Positions 8,014-14,896 of a stretch of DNA of 64,000 bases are shown here, piece after piece. The stretch is from the NCBI RefSeq assembly GCF_023702635.1, contig NZ_CP098455.1:620001-684000 (forward strand), in the 5' to 3' direction. The notes beneath the pieces were generated by a model, which worked only from the letters and a program-made list of their open reading frames with translations, had not been told where the DNA came from and ran no database searches. The position numbers and the translations under genes are program-made. The stretch comes from Spongiibacter taiwanensis. Lineage in GTDB: Bacteria > Pseudomonadota > Gammaproteobacteria > Pseudomonadales > Spongiibacteraceae. Every line of letters begins with the position of its first letter. Within the stretch, counting starts at the first letter, position 1.

Positions 8014-8217
8014 ATGATTAAATGCCACTTAAGTAGACTCATGGGCGAGCGAAAATTGAAAGTGACCGATGTCGCACGAGACACAGGCCTGCACAGAAAT
8101 ACGATAACGTTGCTCTACAAAGAGACAGCCACAAGGGTGGACCTTGAGGCTATTGATAAGCTCTGCGACTATTTCAACTGCGATGTGAAAGATCTGTTTG
8201 AGCGCATAGAGGGATAA
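8014..8217 (+). CDS. XRE-family (Cro/CI-type) transcriptional regulator
   Basis: This 67-residue protein is almost entirely a Cro/CI helix-turn-helix: RLMGERKLKVTDVARDTGLHRNTITLLYKE covers helices 1-3 at about residues 8-37, and LEAIDKLCDYFNCDVKDLFE is the typical ending of the fold. Length and pattern match the small XRE regulators of prophages and integrative elements. It is divergent from the excisionase-integrase operon across a region with repeated ATGACAAA words, so it probably controls island excision. It is the only plus-strand gene on the island side that is well supported. Confidence 0.8.
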   Translation: MIKCHLSRLMGERKLKVTDVARDTGLHRNTITLLYKETATRVDLEAIDKLCDYFNCDVKDLFERIEG

Positions 8218-8281
8218 CAGCAACATCGTGTGCTTTAGGCATGCACCAAGAGGTCAAGCCGAACTATAGGGCCGGAAGATG

Positions 8282-8314
8282 TGTCACAAAACCTGTCACA
8301 AACCTGCCACAGCC
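8282..8314 (+). repeat. Three imperfect tandem TGTCACAAACC repeats, candidate integrase arm sites
   Basis: TGTCACAAAACC, TGTCACAAACC and TGCCACAGCCC lie end to end between the regulator gene and the tRNA 3' end. Tyrosine integrases of islands bind short direct repeats (arm sites) next to the crossover site. The location fits, but no binding data exist. Confidence 0.35.
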
Positions 8315-8330
8315 CCAAATTTCAGGCATA

Positions 8331-8358
8331 AAAAAGCCCAGCCATAGGCTGGGCTTTT
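8331..8358 (-). terminator. Rho-independent terminator after tRNA-Arg
   Basis: A nine-base stem (AGCCCAGCC / GGCTGGGCT) with a short TAT/ATA loop is followed, on the minus strand, by a run of six T. It lies just after the tRNA gene and would end its transcript. A shorter T run on the other side allows some termination of plus-strand transcription. Confidence 0.8.
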
Positions 8359-8383
8359 CCGTTGCAATTCAGCAACTTAATAA

Positions 8384-8460
8384 TGGCGCGCTCGGGAGGA
8401 TTCGAACCTCCGACCGCCTGGTTCGTAGCCAGGTACTCTATCCAGCTGAGCTACGAGCGC
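8384..8460 (-). tRNA. tRNA-Arg (anticodon ACG)
   Basis: This 77-nt cloverleaf begins GCGCTCG and ends CGAGCGC-G-CCA, with CCA encoded. The anticodon loop CTACGAA gives anticodon ACG. The T arm contains GGTTCGAATCC. The seven-base acceptor stem pairs perfectly. The 3' end faces the integrase, so the island on the left appears to have used this gene's 3' end as its attachment site while keeping the tRNA intact. Confidence 0.95.
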
Positions 8461-8683
8461 GTCGAGGGTGCGTACTATATTGAAGGTGTCCGGTACTGTC
8501 AACGCTGGCACCGAATATTTTTAATAAAAGATGGCCGGGGCCTTTTTCCCGGCAATCCCTTGATTTCGTTGATTCTTTTTTCACCATTTTGGGCAGATTT
8601 CAGTCACCCCCAGCCTCTTTTCCAGGTGGGAAGCAATGACCAACACCACCGTCGCGATGCGGCGCGCGTTCGGTCAGGGAGAC

Positions 8684-8710
8684 TCAAGTTCCGCTGCAAC
8701 CTGCCGATAA
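8684..8710 (+). promoter_or_regulatory. Sigma-28 (FliA) promoter of the FliK-like/FlhB-like operon
   Basis: TCAAGTTC, an 11-bp spacer and a perfect GCCGATAA lie 27 bp before the start of the FliK-like gene. The flagellar sigma-28 consensus is TAAAGTTT-N11-GCCGATAA. Confidence 0.75.
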
Positions 8711-8736
8711 CAAGTTGAGTCATTGGGAAATATGTC

Positions 8737-10101
8737 ATGGTAATCATTAACCCCACAGTGCCCAGCCAACCTGCCGCGGTGAACCGCCCGGCCGGTCCTG
8801 CGCCGGTGATTCCCGCTGACCGGGTGTTGATTGCCACCGTACTGGGTGAGCGCGCCAACCATTTATACGAGTTGGCCTCTGGCAATTTGCGCCTGATGGC
8901 CGAAAGCCAGACCCCATTGCGCAGCGGCGAAGAATTGCGATTGATGCTCAGCGGCCGGGACCATCGCCAACGCCCCACCCTGCGGATTCTTAACGCTCCG
9001 GCCAGCGAAGTGAACCGGCAACTTCGCCAGCTGCTCCCCAATCAGCAGCCGCTGCCACAGGCGATGGCAACACTGGTATCAGCCTCATTGCAGGCAAGCC
9101 AGCAACCTGCCGCTCAATTCGCCAGAGCGCTGCTGGGTCAGTTGCCCCAGCCCGAGCAGCTGTTCGACGCCGCGAACCTGCGCAAGCAGGTGTTACGCAG
9201 CGGCACCTTTATGGAGGCGAACCTGCTCAATACCGGCAATACGCCGTCGCCAACATCCGCACCAGCGGCCCAGCAACCTGATCTGAAAGCCGCCATGCTG
9301 AAGTTGCTGCAGCAGCTTCAGAACGAATCCCAAACGACACCCAAAGGGGCGGCACCACCTGGCTCAGGCAATAGCAAAACCAGCGCCTATCCCCCCGTGA
9401 GCCCGTCCGGCGCCAGCGCGACAGCCGCCGCCCCCTTGCCGCCCCCGCTGAACCTGCCGGCAACACCTGGCGCGCCCCCCATCGATCGCCAGCAGCAATT
9501 GGCCAAGGCCTACCCGACGCCCTCATCGGGATCAGAGCTGCCCGGAGAGCTGTTTCCACAGGGGCGCAAAGCACTGCAACCACCTTCAACAAGCGAAGCG
9601 CAGCTAACCCTTCGCCTGCTGGCAGATATCAAATCAGCCCTGGCCAGAATTGAATCGAACCAGCTGCTCCATCTGCGCCAACCGGAGGGTCAACCAGCCT
9701 CACTGATGGTGGAGCTACCGGTGCTCGACCGGGATGGTGTGGACCTCTGGCAAATGCAGTTCCTGTGGAACCGGGATCAGCGACAAGGTGAATCTCCCGG
9801 CGCGCAAGAGGGCCCGGAGACGACACGGGAGCGACGCTGGCAGGTCAAACTCAGCTTCGATCTACCGGGGCTGGGCCCGATTCAGGTGGCATTGGAGTGG
9901 GAAAAGGAAACCCTCTCCAGCCGTTTCAATTTCGCGCACAGCCATACGCTCAGCCTTTTCGAGCAGCATTTGCACGAGCTGCGGGACGGCCTGGTCGCCC
10001 AGGGTGTGGATTCCCCCCAACTCGCCTTGCAACTCGGCCTGTCATCAAGCCGTGGTGAAAACAGTCTGAGCGAGACCACATTTATCCAGGTGAAAGCATG
10101 A
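8737..10101 (+). CDS. FliK-like protein (hook-length-control C-terminal domain)
   Basis: This 454-residue protein has a hydrophilic N-terminus with a beta-rich start (RVLIATVLGERANHLYELASG), a long Gln/Pro/Ala-rich linker at about 120-300, and a folded C-terminal part (about 364-445). The last part, with RRWQVKLSFDLPGLGPIQVALEW, resembles the substrate-switch domain of FliK. It is not the main fliK, which is at 31691-32935. The stop overlaps the FlhB-like gene by 4 bp, so switch domain and export-switch partner are made together. Its own sigma-28 promoter puts it in the late flagellar class. Likely role: fine control of export late in assembly. This is inferred from the pairing. Confidence 0.7.
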   Translation: MVIINPTVPSQPAAVNRPAGPAPVIPADRVLIATVLGERANHLYELASGNLRLMAESQTPLRSGEELRLMLSGRDHRQRPTLRILNAPASEVNRQLRQLLPNQQPLPQAMATLVSASLQASQQPAAQFARALLGQLPQPEQLFDAANLRKQVLRSGTFMEANLLNTGNTPSPTSAPAAQQPDLKAAMLKLLQQLQNESQTTPKGAAPPGSGNSKTSAYPPVSPSGASATAAAPLPPPLNLPATPGAPPIDRQQQLAKAYPTPSSGSELPGELFPQGRKALQPPSTSEAQLTLRLLADIKSALARIESNQLLHLRQPEGQPASLMVELPVLDRDGVDLWQMQFLWNRDQRQGESPGAQEGPETTRERRWQVKLSFDLPGLGPIQVALEWEKETLSSRFNFAHSHTLSLFEQHLHELRDGLVAQGVDSPQLALQLGLSSSRGENSLSETTFIQVKA

Positions 10102-10382
10102 GCGGACCGCAGCAACCAGAACAGGTGGCCGTCAGCCTGCACTACGACGGCCGCAATGCGCCTCAGCTCACCGCGAAAGGCGAAGGCGAGGTGGCCAGGC
10201 GCATTCTGGAACTGGCCACTGAGCACGATATTCCCATCTACCAGAATGCCGACCTGATGAAACTGCTGATGCAGGTTGAACTGGACGAGGAAATCCCCCG
10301 GGGATTGTATGTGGCAGTGGCCGAAATTATCGCCTTCGCTTACCGGCTAAAGGACAAAGTTCCTGAGGGATATACCGAGTAA
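10098..10382 (+). CDS. Stand-alone FlhB C-terminal-domain homologue
   Basis: This 94-residue soluble protein matches the cytoplasmic C-terminal domain of FlhB (EscU/YscU family). GEVARRILELATEHDIPIYQNADLMKLL and VELDEEIPRGLYVAVAEIIAFAYRL mirror the same stretch of the real FlhB in this window (ARAVYASVELDQEIPGGLYLAVAQ). It lacks the transmembrane part and the self-cleaving NPTH motif, so it corresponds to the piece after cleavage. Such proteins (YlqH/FhlB type) can substitute for or modulate the FlhB switch. It is the second gene of a two-gene operon with a FliK-like protein. Confidence 0.85.
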   Translation: MSGPQQPEQVAVSLHYDGRNAPQLTAKGEGEVARRILELATEHDIPIYQNADLMKLLMQVELDEEIPRGLYVAVAEIIAFAYRLKDKVPEGYTE

Positions 10383-10430
10383 CACAGGGAGGAACGGGCC
10401 GACGCGACAACACCCGCCCCGATTTGCAAA

Positions 10431-11549
10431 TTAGCTGATACCCAGCTTCTTCATTTTCTCAGCCAGGGTGGTCCGCTGCAGGCCAAGCAATTGCGCGGCA
10501 CGCGTGATGACCCCGTCTTCCTTGCGCAGTGCTTCCACAATAAACCACTGTTCCAGGTCCTGGAGATAGCCTTTCAAATCCATGCCAGCGCTAGGCAGCA
10601 CGGGTGAACCACTGCCCAGGTTATTCACCATGGGCGCACTCTCGTCGGCCTCGTCCTGGCGGTCCCGAGTCAGGGCATCCAACAGCGCAGCCTGGTCCTG
10701 ACCGTTATCGCTGTCCAGGTCGTCATCTGCCGTGTCCACCACATCCAGAGAGCGGTATTGCCGGGGCAGGTCTGACGACCTAACCACCTGCCCGCTGTGG
10801 GTGATGGACATCCGCTCCATCAGGTTTTCCAGCTCCCGGACATTGCCGGGCCAGGAGTAGCGCTGCAATGAGCGCATGGCGGAACTTGAAAAACGCGGGG
10901 TCCGCATGCCCCGGCTCTCCAAGCGAGCCATAAACTTGCCCATCAGTACGGCAACATCTTCCGGGTGCTCACGCAGCGGCGGCACCTCGATGGGGAAGAC
11001 TTCCAGGCGATAGAACAGGTCCTGACGGAAGCTGCCTTCATTGACCATGTCTTCCAGATTGCGATGGGTTGCGGCCAAAATCCGCACGTTGCACTTCTGG
11101 GTCTGATTGCTGCCCACTCGCTCGAAACTTTTCTCTTGCAGCACCCGCAGCAATTTCACCTGCATGGGTAGGCTCATATCGCCAATCTCGTCGAGAAACA
11201 GGGTGCCGCCCTCGGCCATTTCAAAGCGACCTTTGCGCGTGGCTACGGCGCCGGTAAAGGCCCCCTTTTCATGGCCAAACAGCTCGCTTTCCAACAGGTC
11301 TGCCGGAATGGCGCCACAGTTAACGGGAATAAAAGGCTGGCCTGCGCGGTTGGAAGATTCATGGATTCGACGGGCAACCACTTCCTTACCCGCACCGGAT
11401 TCACCACGAATCAGAACCAGGGTGTCGAACTCAGCGACCTGTTTGATTACGCGCTCTAAATCGCACATAACCTTGGACACCAGGCCACCTCGCTGCGTTG
11501 TCATATTCTGAGATTTACTGCGGGTTGGGTTAGCCAACATACCATCCAT
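10431..11549 (-). CDS. fleQ: FleQ-like sigma-54 enhancer-binding protein without N-terminal regulatory domain
   Basis: This 372-residue protein starts at the ATG at 11549 (GGAG seven bases upstream). The AAA+ domain begins almost at once, with Walker A GESGAGKE at 49-56, the sigma-54 contact loop GAFTGA at 96-101 and Walker B TLFLDEIGD. An acidic linker (about 270-330) leads to a Fis-type helix-turn-helix at the C-terminus (ITRAAQLLGLQRTTLAEKMKK), typical of FleQ/FlrA. FleQ is usually about 490 residues because of an N-terminal receiver-like domain, which is missing here and is not encoded upstream. It should switch on the sigma-54 flagellar promoters seen in this window. The name is by context; it could be another flagellar enhancer-binding protein. 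Confidence 0.75.
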   Translation of the reverse strand: MDGMLANPTRSKSQNMTTQRGGLVSKVMCDLERVIKQVAEFDTLVLIRGESGAGKEVVARRIHESSNRAGQPFIPVNCGAIPADLLESELFGHEKGAFTGAVATRKGRFEMAEGGTLFLDEIGDMSLPMQVKLLRVLQEKSFERVGSNQTQKCNVRILAATHRNLEDMVNEGSFRQDLFYRLEVFPIEVPPLREHPEDVAVLMGKFMARLESRGMRTPRFSSSAMRSLQRYSWPGNVRELENLMERMSITHSGQVVRSSDLPRQYRSLDVVDTADDDLDSDNGQDQAALLDALTRDRQDEADESAPMVNNLGSGSPVLPSAGMDLKGYLQDLEQWFIVEALRKEDGVITRAAQLLGLQRTTLAEKMKKLGIS

Positions 11550-11892
11550 TACCAAGCTCCCCCCAAATAATCAGCATGTCTGTCGCAATGCTGGAGCGTC
11601 TCAAAACCACGACTTTTATTGGTTTACATCTTTATGCTAAGACAGAAGCGGTATCGATCTAATACGTAAATCTTCTTAGAAAACCTAACGCTTTGCTTAT
11701 GTTTTTTTTTGGGGCAGCTACGCTGTCTCAGAATTCCCACGATATCGGCAAGTCTGCCCTTACTTTTCAACAGTGTGCCGAAAGCGGATGGGGGAACCAA
11801 TAAGCGCTTACCACTAGGCGGGTATGGATTAGGCGAGTTAAAGGTGTGCCCCGCCCATAAACCGCATGGGACGGGACACGGGGGAAGAGGAA
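11550..11892. other. Intergenic region between the fleQ-like gene and fliT
   Basis: Both flanking genes are on the minus strand, so this holds the fleQ-like promoter and the end of the fliT transcript. It has a run of ten T on the plus strand (11701-11710) and an AT-rich part at 11620-11700 suited to a promoter. I see no convincing sigma-54 or sigma-28 site and no clear terminator hairpin, and no remnant of a receiver domain. Confidence 0.5.
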
Positions 11893-12240
11893 CTACACGC
11901 TGTTGCTGAGATAGGTATCGACCTGACGCATTCCCCGGGAAGCAGCCCCGGATTCCTTCACCAGTTGGTGGCGAAAGTTATACAGAATGTCGGATACCTG
12001 ATGATCAATATCCAGAATACTGCGGATCACCCGGGACACTTCAGCGCTCTCGGCGGGCGCACAGGGTTCGGCAAAGAAGGCGTCCATACTCAGGCGACGA
12101 TGGCGCTGGAGCTTGACCGCCGACCCCCAATCGCCCAGCTCAGCAAAGCTCAAAATTTGTTCGCTCAGATCGAGCAGACCGCTTAGTTCGCGCTGCCGAG
12201 GGCTCAGTCCGTCTGAATGTCTAAAGGTTTCGATTCCCAC
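11893..12240 (-). CDS. fliT: FliT-like flagellar export chaperone
   Basis: This 115-residue, all-helical protein lies directly after fliS, 9 bp apart. LSGLLDLSEQILSFAELGDW and the spacing of helices follow FliT, the chaperone of the filament cap FliD. The weak sequence is normal for this family; position (fliD-fliS-fliT order) is the main argument. It shares the sigma-28 promoter upstream of fliS. Confidence 0.7.
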   Translation of the reverse strand: MGIETFRHSDGLSPRQRELSGLLDLSEQILSFAELGDWGSAVKLQRHRRLSMDAFFAEPCAPAESAEVSRVIRSILDIDHQVSDILYNFRHQLVKESGAASRGMRQVDTYLSNSV

Positions 12241-12249
12241 AATGTCACC

Positions 12250-12666
12250 TCATACCGCAACTGTTGACACGTCTTGCTGGCTCTGGGGGATGGCATCCCA
12301 AGCCTCTTTCAACTCACGCAGTAAGGCTGCAACTTCTTCGAGCGCGGGTACATCATTGTTGATGTTTGAGATCAACAGGCGCCGATTCATATAGTCATAC
12401 AGGTTTTCGAGATTCTCACTCATTTCACCGTCGACGTTATGATCGAGACTCATGCGCAGACCATCAATAATGGAGATCACTTTGCCGATGGTGGTCGCTT
12501 TATTGACCGTCTCATTACGCTGCATCTGGCCCTTGGCTGCGGCCAGGCGATCCAGCGCGCCATCGAGCAGCAATTGGATCAAGCGGTGCGGGCTCGCGCC
12601 GGTCACCTGGGTTTGCGCACCGATGTTACTGTAGGCCCGACTGGCCATTCCCGCTGTGTAAGTCAT
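12250..12666 (-). CDS. fliS: FliS, flagellin export chaperone
   Basis: This 138-residue protein has the FliS signature: a tyrosine and Gln-rich N-terminus (MTYTAGMASRAYSNIGAQTQV), SPHRLIQLLLDGALDRLAAAKGQM, and NLENLYDYMNRRLLISN. It binds the C-terminus of flagellin in the cytoplasm and prevents early polymerisation. It sits between fliD and fliT and has its own sigma-28 promoter at 12702-12728. Confidence 0.93.
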   Translation of the reverse strand: MTYTAGMASRAYSNIGAQTQVTGASPHRLIQLLLDGALDRLAAAKGQMQRNETVNKATTIGKVISIIDGLRMSLDHNVDGEMSENLENLYDYMNRRLLISNINNDVPALEEVAALLRELKEAWDAIPQSQQDVSTVAV

Positions 12667-12701
12667 TGCCCTACCTCGTGTTTGTCCATCTTCTACTTAC
12701 C

Positions 12702-12728
12702 TTATCGGCAGCGAGAGAGGCTTCTTTA
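12702..12728 (-). promoter_or_regulatory. Sigma-28 promoter of fliS-fliT
   Basis: Reading on the minus strand: TAAAGAAG, an 11-bp spacer, then a perfect GCCGATAA, ending 36 bp before the fliS start. This matches the FliA consensus and spacing. Confidence 0.75.
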
Positions 12729-12781
12729 TCGGTTTCTTACCCAGTATTTATACGGATTTCTCGATGCGAGCTGCGTTCAGC

Positions 12782-14182
12782 TTACTTGTTGTTATTGCTG
12801 GCAATGCCAGGCAGATTTGCCAGCTGCTGGTTGAGAAACTCGCCAGTGCTACTGAGCTGACCAATCAAACTATCCAAAGCGGAAAACTGCGCGGTGTAGC
12901 GCGCTTCAATCGCCGCAATACGACGCTCCAGGGCATCGCGCTGATCGTTAATGCGGTCGATCTGGCTTTCCAATCCATCGGTACGCGTCGAAAGCAAACC
13001 GCCCGTATCGGTCAGGCTACTGATCAGCGAGTCCAGGCGGGAGGCATAGCCGGTATCGCCTGCGAAAAGACTGGGGATGCTGGCAAAATCACTGTCCAGA
13101 ATTTCATTCAGCTTGCCTGCGTCGATCTCAAGCTTACCGCTCTCTGCCGTGGTAATGCCCAGTTCGGCCAGGGTATCCAGCTCGGAAGCCGCCCCCGTGG
13201 TTGCGGCGCTGATTTCCTGACGCAGGCGGTTAGCGATGTTGCGGGTGGTGGAATCCCCCTGCAGCAAGCCGGCGGTATCCGCTTCGGGATTATAGGCGGT
13301 GAGGTCTTTCACCGTGGTAATCAGCTTGTTATAGCTGGTCACAAAACTTTCGATGCTCTTGCGCACGGAAGAAGTATCTTTACTCACCACCAGATTGATA
13401 TTTTCACCCGGCTTGGCGGTTTTGAGATTCAGGGTCACACCCTCAATCATGCCGGTAACCTGGTCGTTGGGGCTGGTCTGGGTGAAGCCATCGACCATCA
13501 CAATGGAATCCTTCGCTTCCACTTTCTGGGTCATGGCGTTGCTGGCCGCTAATGGGTCAAATGCCAGCTTGCTCAAATCACCGGTGTCGTCCACCGCCGG
13601 TGTCGCCGTCACGGTGAGGCGATTTTCCACACCGCTATTATTGGCACTGAGAACCAGATGTGCGCCGTCCTGGTCGGTCACAATACTGGCAGTCACGCCA
13701 AAATTGTCGGCGTGATTATTAATCTGGTCGCGGATCGCCGACAGCGAATCGCTGCCGCTCGCGATGGCGAAGGAGAAAGATTCACCGTTAGCAGAGATGC
13801 TCAGTGTACCGGTGCCAACCACAGTGTCTGAATCGGTGAATGCCTCGGAAGCAATTTTATGGCGGGTCGCCAGCTGCTCCACCGACACCGCGTAGTTACC
13901 GGCCACCGCTGAGGTGGTCGCGCTGGCAGTGAATACCGTGGCATCACCAACCGTGGTGCTGCGCTTGGCAAAGGTTGTCGGGTCTTTCAGGGCAGTCAGG
14001 CTGGTTTTGAACTCACTCAACGCGGACTTCAGGGTGCCATAGGCCGACATCCTCGCCTGAATCAGCGCCTCTTTGGCATCGAGACGATTTTGCTGCGGCG
14101 CGCGTTCTGCCGTGACGAGCTGGGAAACAATACTGTTGATATCCAATCCCGAGCCGATACCTGAAGCTGTAAGCGATGCCAT
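12782..14182 (-). CDS. fliD: FliD, flagellar filament cap protein
   Basis: This 466-residue protein starts at the ATG at 14182 behind CTGGAG; an in-frame start six codons earlier has no ribosome binding site. The N-terminal MASLTASGIGSGLDINSIVSQLV is the FliD hallmark. The C-terminal 100 residues form the conserved coiled coil (DGLESQIDRINDQRDALERRIAAIEARY). It forms the pentameric or hexameric cap under which flagellin polymerises. It is first in the order fliD-fliS-fliT. Confidence 0.95.
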   Translation of the reverse strand: MASLTASGIGSGLDINSIVSQLVTAERAPQQNRLDAKEALIQARMSAYGTLKSALSEFKTSLTALKDPTTFAKRSTTVGDATVFTASATTSAVAGNYAVSVEQLATRHKIASEAFTDSDTVVGTGTLSISANGESFSFAIASGSDSLSAIRDQINNHADNFGVTASIVTDQDGAHLVLSANNSGVENRLTVTATPAVDDTGDLSKLAFDPLAASNAMTQKVEAKDSIVMVDGFTQTSPNDQVTGMIEGVTLNLKTAKPGENINLVVSKDTSSVRKSIESFVTSYNKLITTVKDLTAYNPEADTAGLLQGDSTTRNIANRLRQEISAATTGAASELDTLAELGITTAESGKLEIDAGKLNEILDSDFASIPSLFAGDTGYASRLDSLISSLTDTGGLLSTRTDGLESQIDRINDQRDALERRIAAIEARYTAQFSALDSLIGQLSSTGEFLNQQLANLPGIASNNNK

Positions 14183-14198
14183 GTTGTCTCCAGCATAC

Positions 14199-14261
14199 AA
14201 CGTGATTCAGAAGAACGTGATTCAAAAATCGTAATTCAAACAACGTAATTTTCTATTCAAA
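14199..14261 (+). repeat. Four imperfect 14-18 bp tandem repeats before fliD
   Basis: CGTGATTCAGAAGAA, CGTGATTCAAAAAT, CGTAATTCAAACAA and CGTAATTTTCTATTCAAA follow each other within the leader of fliD. They may reflect slippage or serve as a binding array. No known motif is recognised. Confidence 0.5.
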
Positions 14262-14327
14262 CTATACTACTCAGCCGCAAGCAGCGCAGATCGTACTTTC
14301 CCCTACCGCGGCGAAATCGATCAGTCA

Positions 14328-14756
14328 TTACGCCTGATCGTCAATGAAACTCCCGGTTCCTTCAATAAACGTGCGCGCAATGTGCAGCAGCTCCTCTGGC
14401 GGAATCTGGCGGATGACTTCACCGCTTTCAGCATGGATAACCTTGAGGACAGTCAGCCCCGTGTCTTGATCCACCGAAAACTCCAGTTCGCGGCGCCGGT
14501 CTTTCAATATTTCATTCAGACGCGCCACCGCCTCTTCAGTTTTCTCAACATCCGGCGCGCGCCCCTGGTCAGCCAGCGCCACAACAGCGAGGGCCAGGCG
14601 GCTCACTTCAGGTTGGCCTGAGCTTTTGGCCTCGAGCTCTGACCCAGAGCCCGGTGCACTGGATACAGACGCGGCCTGCTGTCGAACCGGCCCAGCTTCA
14701 GCTTTAGCGGCTGGCACGCTTCGCACAGCGTTGCTTATCGAAAGATTGGTGTCCAT
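14328..14756 (-). CDS. flaG: FlaG protein
   Basis: This 142-residue protein has a variable, Ala/Ser-rich N-terminal half and a conserved C-terminal FlaG domain: RRRELEFSVDQDTGLTVLKVIHAESGEVIRQIPPEELL, about residues 88-127. FlaG proteins influence filament length and are found next to fliC and fliD, as here. The promoter is not obvious; the gene may be read from its own start after the fliC terminator or by read-through. Confidence 0.88.
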   Translation of the reverse strand: MDTNLSISNAVRSVPAAKAEAGPVRQQAASVSSAPGSGSELEAKSSGQPEVSRLALAVVALADQGRAPDVEKTEEAVARLNEILKDRRRELEFSVDQDTGLTVLKVIHAESGEVIRQIPPEELLHIARTFIEGTGSFIDDQA

Positions 14757-14856
14757 TTGTCACCTACCTCGCCGGCTGAGAATTATCTGCCGACATGCAA
14801 AAACGGCGGCAAGAGCTGAACGGCCCTTCCGCCAAATCCGACATAAATTGTTAAGC

Positions 14857-14886
14857 CAAAAAATCCCCGCAGCCTGGGCTGCGGGG
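14857..14886 (-). terminator. Terminator of fliC
   Basis: An 11-bp-arm GC-rich hairpin (CCCCGCAGCCC / AGGCTGCGGGG) is followed on the minus strand by ATTTTTTGG. It lies 10 bp after the fliC stop codon. Confidence 0.85.
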
Positions 14887-14896
14887 CGGTTTCGGC

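Noticed and set aside
8241-8483. Plus-strand open frames over the tRNA gene, with a GGFEPPTAWF-like stretch
   Set aside because: This peptide is the antisense translation of tRNA-Arg, a well-known false protein in databases. The cloverleaf explains the sequence.
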